Below are positions 1-7,826 of a stretch of DNA of 64,000 nucleotides, in pieces. Source of the stretch: a virus; the IMG/VR virus record IMGVR_UViG_3300010430_000003, positions 126,001 through 190,000 of that record; one strand, 5' to 3'. The position numbers were made by a program, and so were the translations under genes. Each line of letters begins with the position of its first letter. Position 1 is the first letter of the stretch. The notes beneath the pieces are model-generated. The model searched no databases. It saw only the letters and a list, made by a program, of their open reading frames with translations, and was not told the origin of the DNA.

Positions 1-657
1 TTTAATGAACAAGGTTATAAAGTCACTGTGATTGGCAGAGAAATCCAGTCAGTAGATAAAACTGTCTTTGCAAACCCACAACATGTAAAATACATTCAAG
101 TTAACTTCTTAAAAGAAGACCAAGTAAAAACCTTCATTGATTGGGTATCAAAACAAGATTTTGATGTTATAGTTAATAACGCGGCAATCAATGCAGTATC
201 TAACGTATCGGATAAGAGCTTTATAGCTGAGTCTGAAGCTATCATGAAAGTTAACTATCAAATACCGTTAAGAATTTTGAATGCTTGTTCATATAAAGAC
301 GATATGAAGATTGTTAATATATCTTCCATATCCGGGATTTTAGGTTTAGCAGGTAGAACGAACTATTGTGCATCTAAGCACGCGCTCAACGCCTTAACTA
401 AAACCCTCGCTCTGGAGCATCCAGAGATATGTATAAACTCTGTTTGTCCAGGTGTAATTGAAACTAAGCTTACAAAACAAATCTTGAAAGAAGAGGACAT
501 TGAAAATATAATAAAACAGATCCCGAAAGGGAGATTAGGTACTCCAAAAGAAGTGGCTAACTTAGTATACTTTCTATGTTCTGATATGAATACATATATA
601 ACTGGGCAGAATATTATTATTGATGGTGGTTTAACTTCTACTTGGTGGAATCAATGA
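1..657 (+). CDS. Short-chain dehydrogenase/reductase (SDR), 5' end outside window
   Basis: NAD(P)-dependent oxidoreductase of the classical SDR fold. The frame is open from base 1, so the N-terminal glycine-rich nucleotide motif is cut off by the window edge. Seen: the N-N-A-A motif near 175-186, the catalytic serine in V-N-I-S-S-I-S-G, the Y-C-A-S-K catalytic pair near 364-378, and the C-P-G-V-I-E-T loop. The C-terminal segment ([10 protein letters not shown], ending I-I-D-G-G) resembles FabG-type reductases. It overlaps the next gene by 4 nt (ATGA), so it is probably co-translated with the cyclase-like enzyme. A role in making an unusual sugar or cyclitol is inference; the substrate cannot be read from sequence. 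Confidence 0.9.
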   Translation, partial: FNEQGYKVTVIGREIQSVDKTVFANPQHVKYIQVNFLKEDQVKTFIDWVSKQDFDVIVNNAAINAVSNVSDKSFIAESEAIMKVNYQIPLRILNACSYKDDMKIVNISSISGILGLAGRTNYCASKHALNALTKTLALEHPEICINSVCPGVIETKLTKQILKEEDIENIIKQIPKGRLGTPKEVANLVYFLCSDMNTYITGQNIIIDGGLTSTWWNQ

Positions 658-1700
658 ATTTTACTATTGAATATATTTCATCAAATTATCACTCTTATCA
701 AAACTTAAACATAAGATATGATTATATCTTCTACGATAAAAATTTATCTCGCTCTAGTCTTACTCGAAAAGCAATTCCGATTGACGCTGGAGAAAGTCTT
801 AAGGCTTGGGAAGGTGTGTCTGACATAATTAATACCTTTCAAAGCCTCGGCATCACTAGACAAGACAGAGTTTTAGTTATTGGTGGTGGAACAATGCAAG
901 ATGCATTTGGTTTTGTGTGTTCAATTTATAGTCGTGGGGTAGGATGGTCCTACCTCCCCACTACACTAGGCGCTATGTGCGATAGTTGTATTGGTGGTAA
1001 AACCTCTATCAACGTTGGGGGGTCTAAGAACATTGTTGGGACATTTTCAGACCCCGAAAAGATCTATATTGATTTCTCTTGGCTTATGACAGCGAGCAAG
1101 AATTCTATCTTGTCAGGTCTTGGGGAAATGAATCATATTTTTGCAGTTGCGCAGCGATATGATTTAATGATTAAGCTAGAAAAAGAGTATAAGAAAGATA
1201 CTCCCAACTGGTCGCACTTAGTTAGAGCGTGCTTGGAAATCAAGTCTTCTTTCATTGAGGAGGATAAGTTTGATAAAGGGAAGAGACTCCTTCTTAATTA
1301 CGGTCATACTTTTGGCCATGCGTTGGAGTCTGCCGCTTTCACACCCCATGGCATTGCTGTAGCTTGGGGTGCTATGCTTTCTAATAGATTAAGTTATGAA
1401 AGTGGTTTGATGTCAGAAGAATTAACTAATTATTTAAACAACAGGTTTCAATGGATTGTTTCTGAAGCAGAAGCCCAGCAACTTGAGTGGGCAGATGTCC
1501 AAGAGGATTTCTTTGAATCTTTGTTGAAAGATAAAAAGAATAAAAAAGGAGCAAAAGGTAAAACCAAAATTGGTTGCATCTTGATGAAAGAAGGGCAGGC
1601 TGTCCTAGATCATATTTACTTCGAAAACCTCAAAGGGAGAATTAACAATGTTTGTTCCAACTGGGAAGATTCTAACACCACTGACTCGGAAAACGGATAA
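654..1700 (+). CDS. 3-dehydroquinate synthase-like sugar phosphate cyclase
   Basis: Member of the AroB/sugar-phosphate cyclase superfamily (348 aa, normal length), which cyclises sugar phosphates using NAD and a metal. Seen: G-G-G-T at 77-80, P-T-T-L at 102-105, G-G-K-T-S-I-N at 114-120, the metal-site block [12 protein letters not shown] at 214-225 and P-H-G at 231-233. The usual G-x-x-E-x-x-K helix reads G-L-G-E-M-N-H (155-161), so the lysine of true dehydroquinate synthases is a histidine. That makes another product (for example a valiolone- or inosose-type cyclitol) possible, but this is inference. ATG 654 overlaps the SDR stop; an in-frame GTG at 642 is less likely. The last 53 nt overlap the next gene. 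Confidence 0.88.
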   Translation: MNFTIEYISSNYHSYQNLNIRYDYIFYDKNLSRSSLTRKAIPIDAGESLKAWEGVSDIINTFQSLGITRQDRVLVIGGGTMQDAFGFVCSIYSRGVGWSYLPTTLGAMCDSCIGGKTSINVGGSKNIVGTFSDPEKIYIDFSWLMTASKNSILSGLGEMNHIFAVAQRYDLMIKLEKEYKKDTPNWSHLVRACLEIKSSFIEEDKFDKGKRLLLNYGHTFGHALESAAFTPHGIAVAWGAMLSNRLSYESGLMSEELTNYLNNRFQWIVSEAEAQQLEWADVQEDFFESLLKDKKNKKGAKGKTKIGCILMKEGQAVLDHIYFENLKGRINNVCSNWEDSNTTDSENG

Positions 1701-1965
1701 CCCTGCACCTCCCCCAACACCCCCTGATAAGAATGAATTTTGGAAACAAATCGCAGTCAGTCTTGGATTAAGTGTTGTTTCTACCGCACTCACCCAGATG
1801 ACACAAATTGCTATCTCTGAAATTTATGGTAAGTATCGTGGTAGAGGACAAAGGATGGAAGAGGAACTTCCTCAACCCCCACAGCAATGTAATTGTTCTC
1901 AGTATCAGGAAGATGATACGGAAGAGATGACAAGGGAAGAAATTGACTCAATTATTTCCTCTTAA
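1648..1965 (+). CDS. Small protein with hydrophobic segment, unknown function
   Basis: 105 aa, not recognised. It has a strong ribosome site (AGGGAGA) 7 nt before the ATG, inside the end of the cyclase gene in another frame. Residues about 20-30 are proline-rich (P-A-P-P-P-T-P-P), followed by a mostly apolar stretch at about 37-57 that could be one membrane helix. The tail is glutamate-rich with a C-x-C pair. The order suggests a short anchored protein with a charged tail. Confidence 0.6.
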   Translation: MFVPTGKILTPLTRKTDNPAPPPTPPDKNEFWKQIAVSLGLSVVSTALTQMTQIAISEIYGKYRGRGQRMEEELPQPPQQCNCSQYQEDDTEEMTREEIDSIISS

Positions 1966-2164
1966 TGTCACCATTGCTTTTAAGTTTCTTATTAATGCTG
2001 TCCCTGAAGTCTACTCTGCCAATAATCAGTTATCAGATTATTGGTTGGATAAGAGAACTTTACTCATGGAATTGGAAGATCGCAAGATAGGATATAATTC
2101 TATTATTAATTTAATAGTTAACGGGCCAAATTCTTTATTAAGACGATTTAATGAATTTAAATGA
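1943..2164 (+). CDS. MNIN-family mini-protein (first member in window)
   Basis: Defines the family used below: small proteins of about 45-85 aa with an N-terminal block close to M-N-I-N-x-I-I-A-x-x-F and often a C-terminal block close to W-I-x-x-Y-L-x-x-x-R, with a variable aromatic and basic middle. Function is unknown. Here the block reads L-N-V-T-I-A-F-K-F-L and is preceded by a TTG start (1943) with GGGAAG 5 nt upstream. There is no better ATG in frame. The gene overlaps the preceding stop by 23 nt and the next start by 14 nt. Middle: S-D-Y-W-L-D-K. Confidence 0.65.
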   Translation: MTQLFPLNVTIAFKFLINAVPEVYSANNQLSDYWLDKRTLLMELEDRKIGYNSIINLIVNGPNSLLRRFNEFK

Positions 2165-2336
2165 ACTCATTCGTGCTGATTTCTTGTGGGAAGTAGATTA
2201 CTCTATTATTCTTAATAAGGAACTCAAAAAAACAGTCTCGACGTCTGAAGGGTTTGTCTGGTTTTTACGCATATGGCAAACACAAACGTTAAATCACGTT
2301 ACCTTTATTAAGGGGAAGTTATTATCATTAACTTAA
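2151..2336 (+). CDS. MNIN-family mini-protein
   Basis: 61 aa beginning M-N-L-N-E-L-I-R-A-D-F-L; the central part holds F-V-W-F-L-R-I-W, matching the second family block. ATG lies inside the end of the previous mini-gene. Lysine-rich, no transmembrane segment or signal peptide. Confidence 0.7.
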   Translation: MNLNELIRADFLWEVDYSIILNKELKKTVSTSEGFVWFLRIWQTQTLNHVTFIKGKLLSLT

Positions 2337-2533
2337 TAATGGCCGCTGAATACATGTATAGCGTTTCTAATCTTAGAGATAGAGATGAAAACTTTATAAA
2401 GGGAACCTTCTCTTACATAAGAGGAGGAGAACAACAAGAATTGGCTTCTGAATTGACAGATTTGGCCGCTTCTTGGCTGGATTATATCGCAGAAACTGAA
2501 GATTCTAGTTTGTTTTTCTCGGCCTCTCCTTAA
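2321..2533 (+). CDS. MNIN-family mini-protein with probable AUU start
   Basis: The family N-block (I-I-I-N-L-I-M-A-A-E-Y-M) is encoded upstream of the first ATG (2339), so initiation at that ATG would delete it. In-frame ATT codons at 2321 and 2327 follow an AGGGGAAG ribosome site at 2311-2318. The start given is the ATT at 2321 (70 aa). The C-block is A-A-S-W-L-D-Y-I. It overlaps the preceding gene by 16 nt. The exact start is uncertain. Confidence 0.55.
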   Translation: MIINLIMAAEYMYSVSNLRDRDENFIKGTFSYIRGGEQQELASELTDLAASWLDYIAETEDSSLFFSASP

Positions 2534-2543
2534 AAAATTACTG

Positions 2544-2571
2544 TTGTTTTTTTGTCCAAAATAAATATAAT
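2544..2571 (+). promoter_or_regulatory. Sigma-70-type promoter, leaderless
   Basis: TTGTTT (2544-2549), 16-nt spacer, TATAAT (2566-2571). The expected start site, about 7 nt downstream, coincides with the ATG at 2578, and no ribosome site precedes that ATG. The same architecture recurs at 9554, 28041, 32437, 32975, 36173, 41053 and 54019. Confidence 0.7.
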
Positions 2572-2577
2572 TAAATT

Positions 2578-3282
2578 ATGAAGAGTTTTGTTTGTATAAG
2601 CGACACTCACTCAAAGCATAGAGAGTTAGAAATGCCATTTGGCAATGTTCTATTGCATTCTGGTGATATCTCATATGCTCGTAAGGGTGACTTGTTGGAA
2701 GAGAGAAAACAGCTTATTGATTTCTCTGAATGGCTTGGGGAACTTCCCTATGACCATATTGTTGTGATTGCTGGCAATCACGATTTCCTCTTTGAGAAAG
2801 AAGAAGAGGAAGCGGTGGAGATCTTAACGCAACATAATCCCAATGTTCATTATCTAAATCAAACATCAATCACAATTGATGATATTAAGATTTATGGTGA
2901 GCCAAGACAGCCTGAGTTTTATAACTGGGCGTTTAATGTCTCAAGAAACAGTATGAAGCATGTATGGGATATGGTTCCCGATGATGTTGATATTATTGTT
3001 ACTCATGGTCCTCCGCATGGTTATGGAGATGTTGTTGAAAACAACGCAAGCATGGATATCTTTTCAAATCACAATCAATTTGAAAGAGTGGGTTGCAAAC
3101 ATGCTAGGAGACTTATTGATTCAAGAATAGAACACCCTTTAAAGCTTGTAACCTTTGGGCATATTCATGAGGGATATGGTCAGTGGTATAAGCCCCAAGC
3201 AGGAACACACTTGGTAAACGCATCAGTTGTTAATCGTCGTTATAATGTTGTTAATAAACCAGTTGTAATTGAAATTGATTAA
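2578..3282 (+). CDS. Calcineurin-like metallophosphoesterase
   Basis: Two-metal phosphoesterase, 234 aa, of the MPPED-like subgroup by overall motif order. Seen: D9-x-H11, G-D30-I-S, G-N67-H-D, V-T-H-G-P-P-H-G near 140-147 and G-H-I-H near 193-197. All metal ligands appear intact, so an active phosphodiesterase or phosphatase is likely; the substrate is unknown. The relatives act on cyclic nucleotides or RNA/nucleotide phosphodiesters. It appears to be transcribed from its own promoter as a leaderless message. The stop overlaps the start of the next mini-gene. Confidence 0.9.
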   Translation: MKSFVCISDTHSKHRELEMPFGNVLLHSGDISYARKGDLLEERKQLIDFSEWLGELPYDHIVVIAGNHDFLFEKEEEEAVEILTQHNPNVHYLNQTSITIDDIKIYGEPRQPEFYNWAFNVSRNSMKHVWDMVPDDVDIIVTHGPPHGYGDVVENNASMDIFSNHNQFERVGCKHARRLIDSRIEHPLKLVTFGHIHEGYGQWYKPQAGTHLVNASVVNRRYNVVNKPVVIEID

Positions 3283-3484
3283 TCTAATCATAGCTGAAAC
3301 TCTTATTAATAACATTCTCTGGTTTGAGAGGGATTGGCTCGCCTGCGACCATTTCTGGTATTGGGATAGTACTCGCGACAATGATGGTGATGGAGACTAT
3401 TACACTTCTCGGCGCTATTCACCATTGGAAGATTCAATAGACTGTGCAAGACATTGTTTGCATAATGTGGCACTTATTTATTAA
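3278..3484 (+). CDS. MNIN-family mini-protein with non-ATG start
   Basis: The reading frame gives I-N-L-I-I-A-E-T-L-I directly at an ATT (3278) that overlaps the TAA of the phosphoesterase gene by 1 nt; a TTG at 3275 is the alternative. No ATG lies near the block. The middle is acidic (D-N-D-G-D-G-D) and the end is Cys/His-containing (D-C-A-R-H-C-L-H). 68 aa. Confidence 0.6.
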   Translation: MNLIIAETLINNILWFERDWLACDHFWYWDSTRDNDGDGDYYTSRRYSPLEDSIDCARHCLHNVALIY

Positions 3485-3490
3485 GAGTGT

Positions 3491-3565
3491 GCTCCTATAG
3501 CTCAAAGCGGTGAGAGCACTTGCCTTATAAGCGAGAGGTTTCGGGTTCGACCCCCGATGGGAGTA
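3491..3565 (+). tRNA. tRNA-Ile (anticodon UAU)
   Basis: Full cloverleaf: acceptor GCTCCTA/TGGGAGT, D-stem GCTC/GAGC, anticodon stem CTTGC/GCGAG with loop CTTATAA, T-arm TCGGG TTCGACC CCCGA, discriminator A, no encoded CCA. Anticodon TAT reads AUA, a codon common in this AT-rich genome. Confidence 0.92.
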
Positions 3566-3585
3566 TTGTAAAATTAAGGAATAAT

Positions 3586-3846
3586 ATGAATATTAATTTA
3601 ACAATGGCATGGAAGGTCTTTATAAGCAAGGGGCTTAATTGGAGTTATGTTGATGCTTCAAGCTCTTTGATTTATTATCTTGAACGTAGTGTTGAATATA
3701 AAAAAGATTTTGATCTCTATGTCGGACAACATAATAAATTATTAAAAGACCTTGATGGGTGGAATAGGTCACAGTTTGATCATGCTATGGAATATAGACA
3801 CAACCCGTCTATCTTTAGATTTTGGACATTCAAGGGAGAACAATGA
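3586..3846 (+). CDS. MNIN-family mini-protein
   Basis: 86 aa starting M-N-I-N-L-T-M-A-W-K-V-F with AAGGA before the ATG, 20 nt after the tRNA. It is a longer member with several aromatic clusters (N-W-S-Y, L-I-Y-Y-L) and an extra tail ending F-R-F-W-T-F. It overlaps the next gene by 4 nt. Confidence 0.75.
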   Translation: MNINLTMAWKVFISKGLNWSYVDASSSLIYYLERSVEYKKDFDLYVGQHNKLLKDLDGWNRSQFDHAMEYRHNPSIFRFWTFKGEQ

Positions 3847-4721
3847 AAATCAAAGTAGCGAAGGAACTATTTGTTGGTATTCGCAACAGTGATGCTGTTG
3901 GTTGGGCAGTCGGGTATAACAATACCACTAAGAAGGGAAAGGCGGACCAAGATAAAGTTGAAAGATGGTGTGGCAAAGGGATGACAAAAGTCATTGTCAA
4001 TGAACCAATTGATGGCTTTGAAATTGATAAGAGTGTTTCTCGCTATTCAACCTCCAATAAGGTGTGGAGGATTAAAGATCCTCGCGGCTTTATTCTTGAA
4101 ATCTCAACTTCCAATATGGAAATGTTGTTGAACAACTGTACTATGGAAAATGGAGTAGTTAAAGGGAAGTGTGTTTGGGGTGTCTCAAACAAGATGGCAC
4201 TCCTTCCAGAAAGCCACCCTGAGTTTGACAATATTGTCAACGAACAATCAACAACATCAAAGTTCCTTACACCTAGCAAGCTCAAAAGCGGGATGATTCT
4301 CCGTAAGAATACTGGGGAGAAGATTCAGTATATCGGAAAAGTTTGTTACTATGGAGTAACTGCCACAACTAGAGCAAGCGGCGGAAGAAATAAGTGGGGT
4401 GGCATTGGTTATAATTGGCATATTAAGAGTATTAATAAGAGCCCTGCAATAGTTCACCTATACAAGTTTATTAAAGAAGATTCAAGGCTAGAAACCTATG
4501 GCTTTCAAAAGACTTTGAAAGCACATTTAATTGAGGAAGGCAAAGAGGTAGAGTTTACACAAGAAGAACTTGACAATGCACATAAAACCCGCCGCATATA
4601 TTGCAATGGAAACTTTAGAGAGTATCGTTTCTTTTTGAGGAAAGAAGAAACTGAATTTACTCACGATGATAAAAAGGCATTCACTCCATCGGGTGAAGAA
4701 ATTTATGAGGTTACAAGATGA
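3843..4721 (+). CDS. Conserved-looking hypothetical protein
   Basis: 292 aa, no family recognised. The ATG (3843) overlaps the preceding stop (ATGA), with GGGAGA upstream. The protein is basic in the first third, rich in G-N-W-Y in the middle (G-G-I-G-Y-N-W-H near 190), with no signal peptide or membrane helix. Codon use matches its neighbours. It overlaps the next small gene by 4 nt. Confidence 0.75.
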   Translation: MKIKVAKELFVGIRNSDAVGWAVGYNNTTKKGKADQDKVERWCGKGMTKVIVNEPIDGFEIDKSVSRYSTSNKVWRIKDPRGFILEISTSNMEMLLNNCTMENGVVKGKCVWGVSNKMALLPESHPEFDNIVNEQSTTSKFLTPSKLKSGMILRKNTGEKIQYIGKVCYYGVTATTRASGGRNKWGGIGYNWHIKSINKSPAIVHLYKFIKEDSRLETYGFQKTLKAHLIEEGKEVEFTQEELDNAHKTRRIYCNGNFREYRFFLRKEETEFTHDDKKAFTPSGEEIYEVTR

Positions 4722-4918
4722 CTGGTCAAGAGATTGCTCATATCATGAGTAAAATGATCTTGTGGAAATATCAGAAAGATATCTTTTATCCACACATGAC
4801 GGGGGTGCAATGCAGCGGGGGCCCCGAGCACCGAATGTCTTTTAATGATAGGGTTAGAATAAACAAGAAGAGTTGGGTTCGTTGGTACCAAGAAGAATTG
4901 GGTTCGTTGGTGGCATAG
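4718..4918 (+). CDS. Small hypothetical protein, possibly a divergent MNIN member
   Basis: 66 aa, M-T-G-Q-E-I-A-H-I-M-S-K-M-I-L-W; the spacing of I-A and the later R-W-Y-Q-E-E-L vaguely match the family blocks. A GC-rich patch (4800-4835, runs of G and C) is unlike flanking sequence. Overlaps the 292-aa gene by 4 nt and lies just upstream of a tRNA. Confidence 0.45.
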   Translation: MTGQEIAHIMSKMILWKYQKDIFYPHMTGVQCSGGPEHRMSFNDRVRINKKSWVRWYQEELGSLVA

Positions 4919-4930
4919 ATTCTCCTTTAT

Positions 4931-5002
4931 GCGCCTATAGCTCAATGGAGAGAGCACGGGATTTCTAATCCCATGATCTAGGTTCGATTCCTAGTAGGCG
5001 TT
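4931..5002 (+). tRNA. tRNA-Arg (anticodon UCU)
   Basis: Acceptor GCGCCTA/TAGGCGT, D-arm GCTC AATGGAGA GAGC, anticodon stem CGGGA/TCCCA (one C-A mismatch) with loop TTTCTAA, T-arm CTAGG TTCGATT CCTAG. Anticodon TCT reads AGA. No encoded CCA. Confidence 0.9.
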
Positions 5003-5013
5003 TGATTAAACAG

Positions 5014-5076
5014 TGTTAGAGCTTAATTTAGTACTAATCACTATGATGAATTACAGGTTCGAATCCGGGTATAACG
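5014..5076 (+). tRNA. Truncated tRNA-like sequence
   Basis: 63 nt with acceptor TGTTAGA/TATAACG (6 of 7 pairs counting G-U) and a T-loop TTCGAAT flanked by AGG/CCG, but no convincing anticodon arm. It follows the tRNA-Arg directly. Most likely a decayed tRNA; no anticodon can be assigned. Confidence 0.35.
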
Positions 5077-5084
5077 AGGATTGC

Positions 5085-5345
5085 ATGAATACCAATAATC
5101 TCATTAGGAAGTTTATTCTGCTTAGTACTTATTATACGCACCTGCGCCGGCATCGGTCGCCTTGCGTGGGTCTTCCAAGTCGTGAAAACGTTTTCGAGGT
5201 TCAAGCGACTAGAGGGCGGAGTCTTTATCTTTTTATGCAATGGACAAAATACCAAGAAAAACCCTCGGAAAACTCTGGTGATTTAGGTTTCGCAGAAAAT
5301 ATTTGTTTTGCAACCATACAAGACTTCCGGCGGCATCAGAAGTGA
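5085..5345 (+). CDS. MNIN-family mini-protein
   Basis: M-N-T-N-N-L-I-R-K-F-I-L at the start, GAGG 6-7 nt before the ATG, 86 aa; the C-block is weak (L-F-M-Q-W-T-K-Y). The middle is encoded by unusually GC-rich DNA (5140-5175) in which GGTCGC and GCGACT can pair. The stop overlaps the next start as GTGA. Confidence 0.6.
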   Translation: MNTNNLIRKFILLSTYYTHLRRHRSPCVGLPSRENVFEVQATRGRSLYLFMQWTKYQEKPSENSGDLGFAENICFATIQDFRRHQK

Positions 5346-5551
5346 ATCAAGATATTAATAATGTTGTTTACAAACAGTACTTGATAAGCGGATATTTATT
5401 TTGTAATGCTAAATTTTATGGAACTCTGTACAAATATCTTTCTCCATTAGATAGAGTTTCTTGGTTAACCCTTGATGAGTGGGCACATGAGGTAAAATTA
5501 TCAAGGATTATTAAAAACATGCCTGTATGGAAGAATGGTAAATATGTCTAA
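5342..5551 (+). CDS. MNIN-family mini-protein, GTG start
   Basis: 69 aa from GTG 5342: M-N-Q-D-I-N-N-V-V-Y-K-Q-Y-L, tyrosine-rich middle, then D-E-W-A-H-E-V-K-L-S-R. GTGA overlap with the upstream member. An earlier in-frame ATG (5303) would add residues unlike any relative. Confidence 0.65.
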   Translation: MNQDINNVVYKQYLISGYLFCNAKFYGTLYKYLSPLDRVSWLTLDEWAHEVKLSRIIKNMPVWKNGKYV

Positions 5552-5566
5552 TCAACGGAGGTACCT

Positions 5567-5950
5567 ATTACCAGCTTAAGGCTGGCTAACAAGAATACTA
5601 ATAATAAATGGAATGTATGTGCAGTTTGTTTTGCGGGCTCAAGAGTTCTTGCTTTTGGCTTTAATAAACCCAAAACTGAAGCATCCATTCTTTATCATGC
5701 AGAAAACATTAATTCAATGTATGAGAGTTCCAAAACAGATTATGTTTCTCATTGTCGCCATGCCGAAGTTGATGCTATCAAAAAGGTAAGTGATGTAACA
5801 AAGATAGAGTGCATTGTTATTGTTCGTAAGACTAAAGATGGCACTCCGTCAATGGCAAGACCATGTAACATTTGTCAACAGGTGATAGAAGAAGCGGGAA
5901 TAGACAATGTTTATTACTCGGATGAGGAAGGTAAGTTAAGGAGGTTTTAA
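5567..5950 (+). CDS. Cytidine/deoxycytidylate deaminase-like protein with AUU start
   Basis: Zinc deaminase fold: H-A-E at 65-67 and P-C-N-I-C at 99-103 supply the Zn ligands and catalytic glutamate. The first strand of the fold (W-N-V-C-A-V-C-F-A, 15-23) is needed but lies upstream of the only ATG (5717). The open frame runs back to an ATT at 5567 that sits 5 nt after a perfect GGAGG (5557-5561); no ATG, GTG or TTG lies in a suitable place. I therefore take ATT as the start (127 aa). Likely role in pyrimidine nucleotide metabolism or base modification; substrate unproven. Ends overlapping the next ATG by 1 nt. Confidence 0.75.
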   Translation: MTSLRLANKNTNNKWNVCAVCFAGSRVLAFGFNKPKTEASILYHAENINSMYESSKTDYVSHCRHAEVDAIKKVSDVTKIECIVIVRKTKDGTPSMARPCNICQQVIEEAGIDNVYYSDEEGKLRRF

Positions 5951-6153
5951 TGAATCTATTAATTTCTAGGAAAATTCTTGATGCTTATGGTAGAGAATAT
6001 ATATTCTTTGGAGATGATGATTTTACTCCCATGTCTGCCTCTGATAGATGGTTAAAAGCAACTCTTAGAATGAGATGGAAATATTGGTCTTCGACTCGTT
6101 GCTCAAGAACTCTTAAAGCTGAATTTAGTTATTTAACCTTCAAAATTAATTAA
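5950..6153 (+). CDS. MNIN-family mini-protein
   Basis: 67 aa, M-N-L-L-I-S-R-K-I-L. Strong AAGGAGG ribosome site 5 nt before the ATG. The mid-segment has F-F-G-D-D-D-F, then S-D-R-W-L-K-A-T-L-R-M-R-W as the C-block: a clear example of both family blocks. Confidence 0.72.
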   Translation: MNLLISRKILDAYGREYIFFGDDDFTPMSASDRWLKATLRMRWKYWSSTRCSRTLKAEFSYLTFKIN

Positions 6154-6251
6154 TAATAGGAAGAAAACGACTTGCAACCCCGTTATATAGGGTGACAATT
6201 CGCCGGTGTCAAGTGGGGCACCACCACATTACCATCATTGGAGATCAGAAA

Positions 6252-7736
6252 ATGCCAGTGTGGAGCAAAGAACAAGAAGAAATCTTTTCGTTTTTCGAAA
6301 CGATTCACGAGCAATCCCAAGACCTCGTTATCGAGGCATATGCAGGGTGTGCTAAAACAACAACAGCCATTCAGGCCATTAAGCACTACCATGCAAAGTA
6401 TCCCAAAAAACGAATACTCATGGCTGCATTCAATAAGAAGAATGCAGATGAGCTTACTGAAAAAATCAATGCTCTTGGCATTGAATGGAAACAGGCTCAT
6501 GCAAAGACACTGAATAGTGTTGGGCTTGCCTGTCACCGAAAGAACAGCAAGGGCAAAATTAATGTCGAGCCCCGAAAGGGTCGAATAATTGCAAAAGCCC
6601 TTGCTGATGCATACAATGGCACACGGGGCGAAGACGATCAAATTTCCGGTCTTGCTGGGAAGGTTCGTCGTCTTGTTGAATTGGCTAAGGCCACTTTAAC
6701 TTGGTCTAACAACGACTATGAAATGCGCTCTTTGTGTTGGGAACACATGATTAGTTGTGATGTGGATGAGGTTAATGTAGTTATTGATCTTGCCCGGAAA
6801 GCTATGGATGAATCAACATATGATCCCTTCAATGTTGACTTCACTGATATGATTTGGTTCCCATACCGATTCAAGCAGTGGCCTTGGCAATATGACTTGG
6901 TCATTATTGATGAGGCACAGGACCAGAACGCCGCAATGCTTTCTCTTGCTCAAAAGAGCAAAAAGCGAAACGGCAAACTTGTCATCATTGGAGATAGGCA
7001 CCAAGCAATTTATGGTTGGCGCGGTGCTGATTCTGAATTCATGCAACGAGCAACTGAGGAAATGGGAGCTAAGGTTCTCACGCTCTCCCAGACCTTTCGG
7101 TGTGGCAAGGCAATTGTTGCTGAAGTCGCAGAAGAGCATAAATTGGTTCCCGGCTTTACTGCTCACAAGGATAACTGTGAGGGGCTTGTTCGCCATGAAC
7201 GAATAGATACAATGATTGAGGAAGCTGTAGCAGGAGATTTCATTATCTCTCGCAAGAATGCTGACCTTATGCAACTCTGCATTGAGTTTCTTAAGGATGG
7301 TCGGGCAGCTACTATTCAAGGTCGCGATATCATGGGAGCCCTTATCGGAATTATCAATGATTCCGAAGCTGTTACCACTCCTGAGTTCCTGTCATGGTTG
7401 GAAGATTATAGGGTAGTTGAGGCACAAAAGCTGGAACTTCTTGATGCGGAGGAAAAACAAATCGATGCACATTATGATCGATGCGAATGTCTCCGCGTTC
7501 TCTCTGTTGAATGTGATACAACGCAGTGCTTGATTGATAAGCTTGAAGAGCTTTTCAGTGATGATGATGATGAGAACAAAATTGTTCTTACCACTGCTCA
7601 TCGCTCGAAAGGTTTGGAGCGAGATAGGGTGTGGTTGCTTATTGATTCTTTCCGCGCTGATCGTGGAGGACAAGAGGCAAACTGTCTCTATGTGGCAATT
7701 ACTCGTGCAAAGGAAGAGGTGGTTTATGTCGGTTAA
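6252..7736 (+). CDS. UvrD/Rep-family DNA helicase (SF1A)
   Basis: ATP-driven 3'-5' DNA helicase, 494 aa, compact compared with UvrD, likely in phage replication or recombination. Motifs in order: Walker A-like A-Y-A-G-C-A-K-T-T-T (29-38), I-I-D-E-A-Q-D (about 217-223), Q-A-I-Y-G-W-R-G-A (about 252-260), L-S-Q-T-F-R-C, T-T-A-H-R-S-K-G-L-E (motif V) and Y-V-A-I-T-R-A-K (motif VI near the C-terminus). ATG 6252 is chosen because GGAG lies 8 nt upstream. The 98-nt gap before it (6154-6251) has CCCCGTTATATAG, possibly promoter-like, and GGTG/CACC pairing. Confidence 0.93.
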   Translation: MPVWSKEQEEIFSFFETIHEQSQDLVIEAYAGCAKTTTAIQAIKHYHAKYPKKRILMAAFNKKNADELTEKINALGIEWKQAHAKTLNSVGLACHRKNSKGKINVEPRKGRIIAKALADAYNGTRGEDDQISGLAGKVRRLVELAKATLTWSNNDYEMRSLCWEHMISCDVDEVNVVIDLARKAMDESTYDPFNVDFTDMIWFPYRFKQWPWQYDLVIIDEAQDQNAAMLSLAQKSKKRNGKLVIIGDRHQAIYGWRGADSEFMQRATEEMGAKVLTLSQTFRCGKAIVAEVAEEHKLVPGFTAHKDNCEGLVRHERIDTMIEEAVAGDFIISRKNADLMQLCIEFLKDGRAATIQGRDIMGALIGIINDSEAVTTPEFLSWLEDYRVVEAQKLELLDAEEKQIDAHYDRCECLRVLSVECDTTQCLIDKLEELFSDDDDENKIVLTTAHRSKGLERDRVWLLIDSFRADRGGQEANCLYVAITRAKEEVVYVG

Positions 7737-7821
7737 CATAAACCTCAAAGGCTTTCTCAAGAAAGTTAAGTCTCGGCAGGTAAGACACGAAATCAAACGC
7801 GCTATTAGGTGGAATCCTTAG
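7726..7821 (+). CDS. Short basic peptide
   Basis: 31 aa, M-S-V-N-I-N-L-K-G-F-L-K-K-V, very basic, beginning 11 nt before the helicase stop. It resembles a free-standing MNIN N-block without the rest. Supported by AAGAGG upstream and position only. Confidence 0.4.
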   Translation: MSVNINLKGFLKKVKSRQVRHEIKRAIRWNP

Positions 7822-7826
7822 TAAGT

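Noticed and set aside
6813-7319. Minus-strand frame of 168 codons opposite the helicase
   Set aside because: Antisense to conserved helicase motifs; no start signal or recognisable domain.
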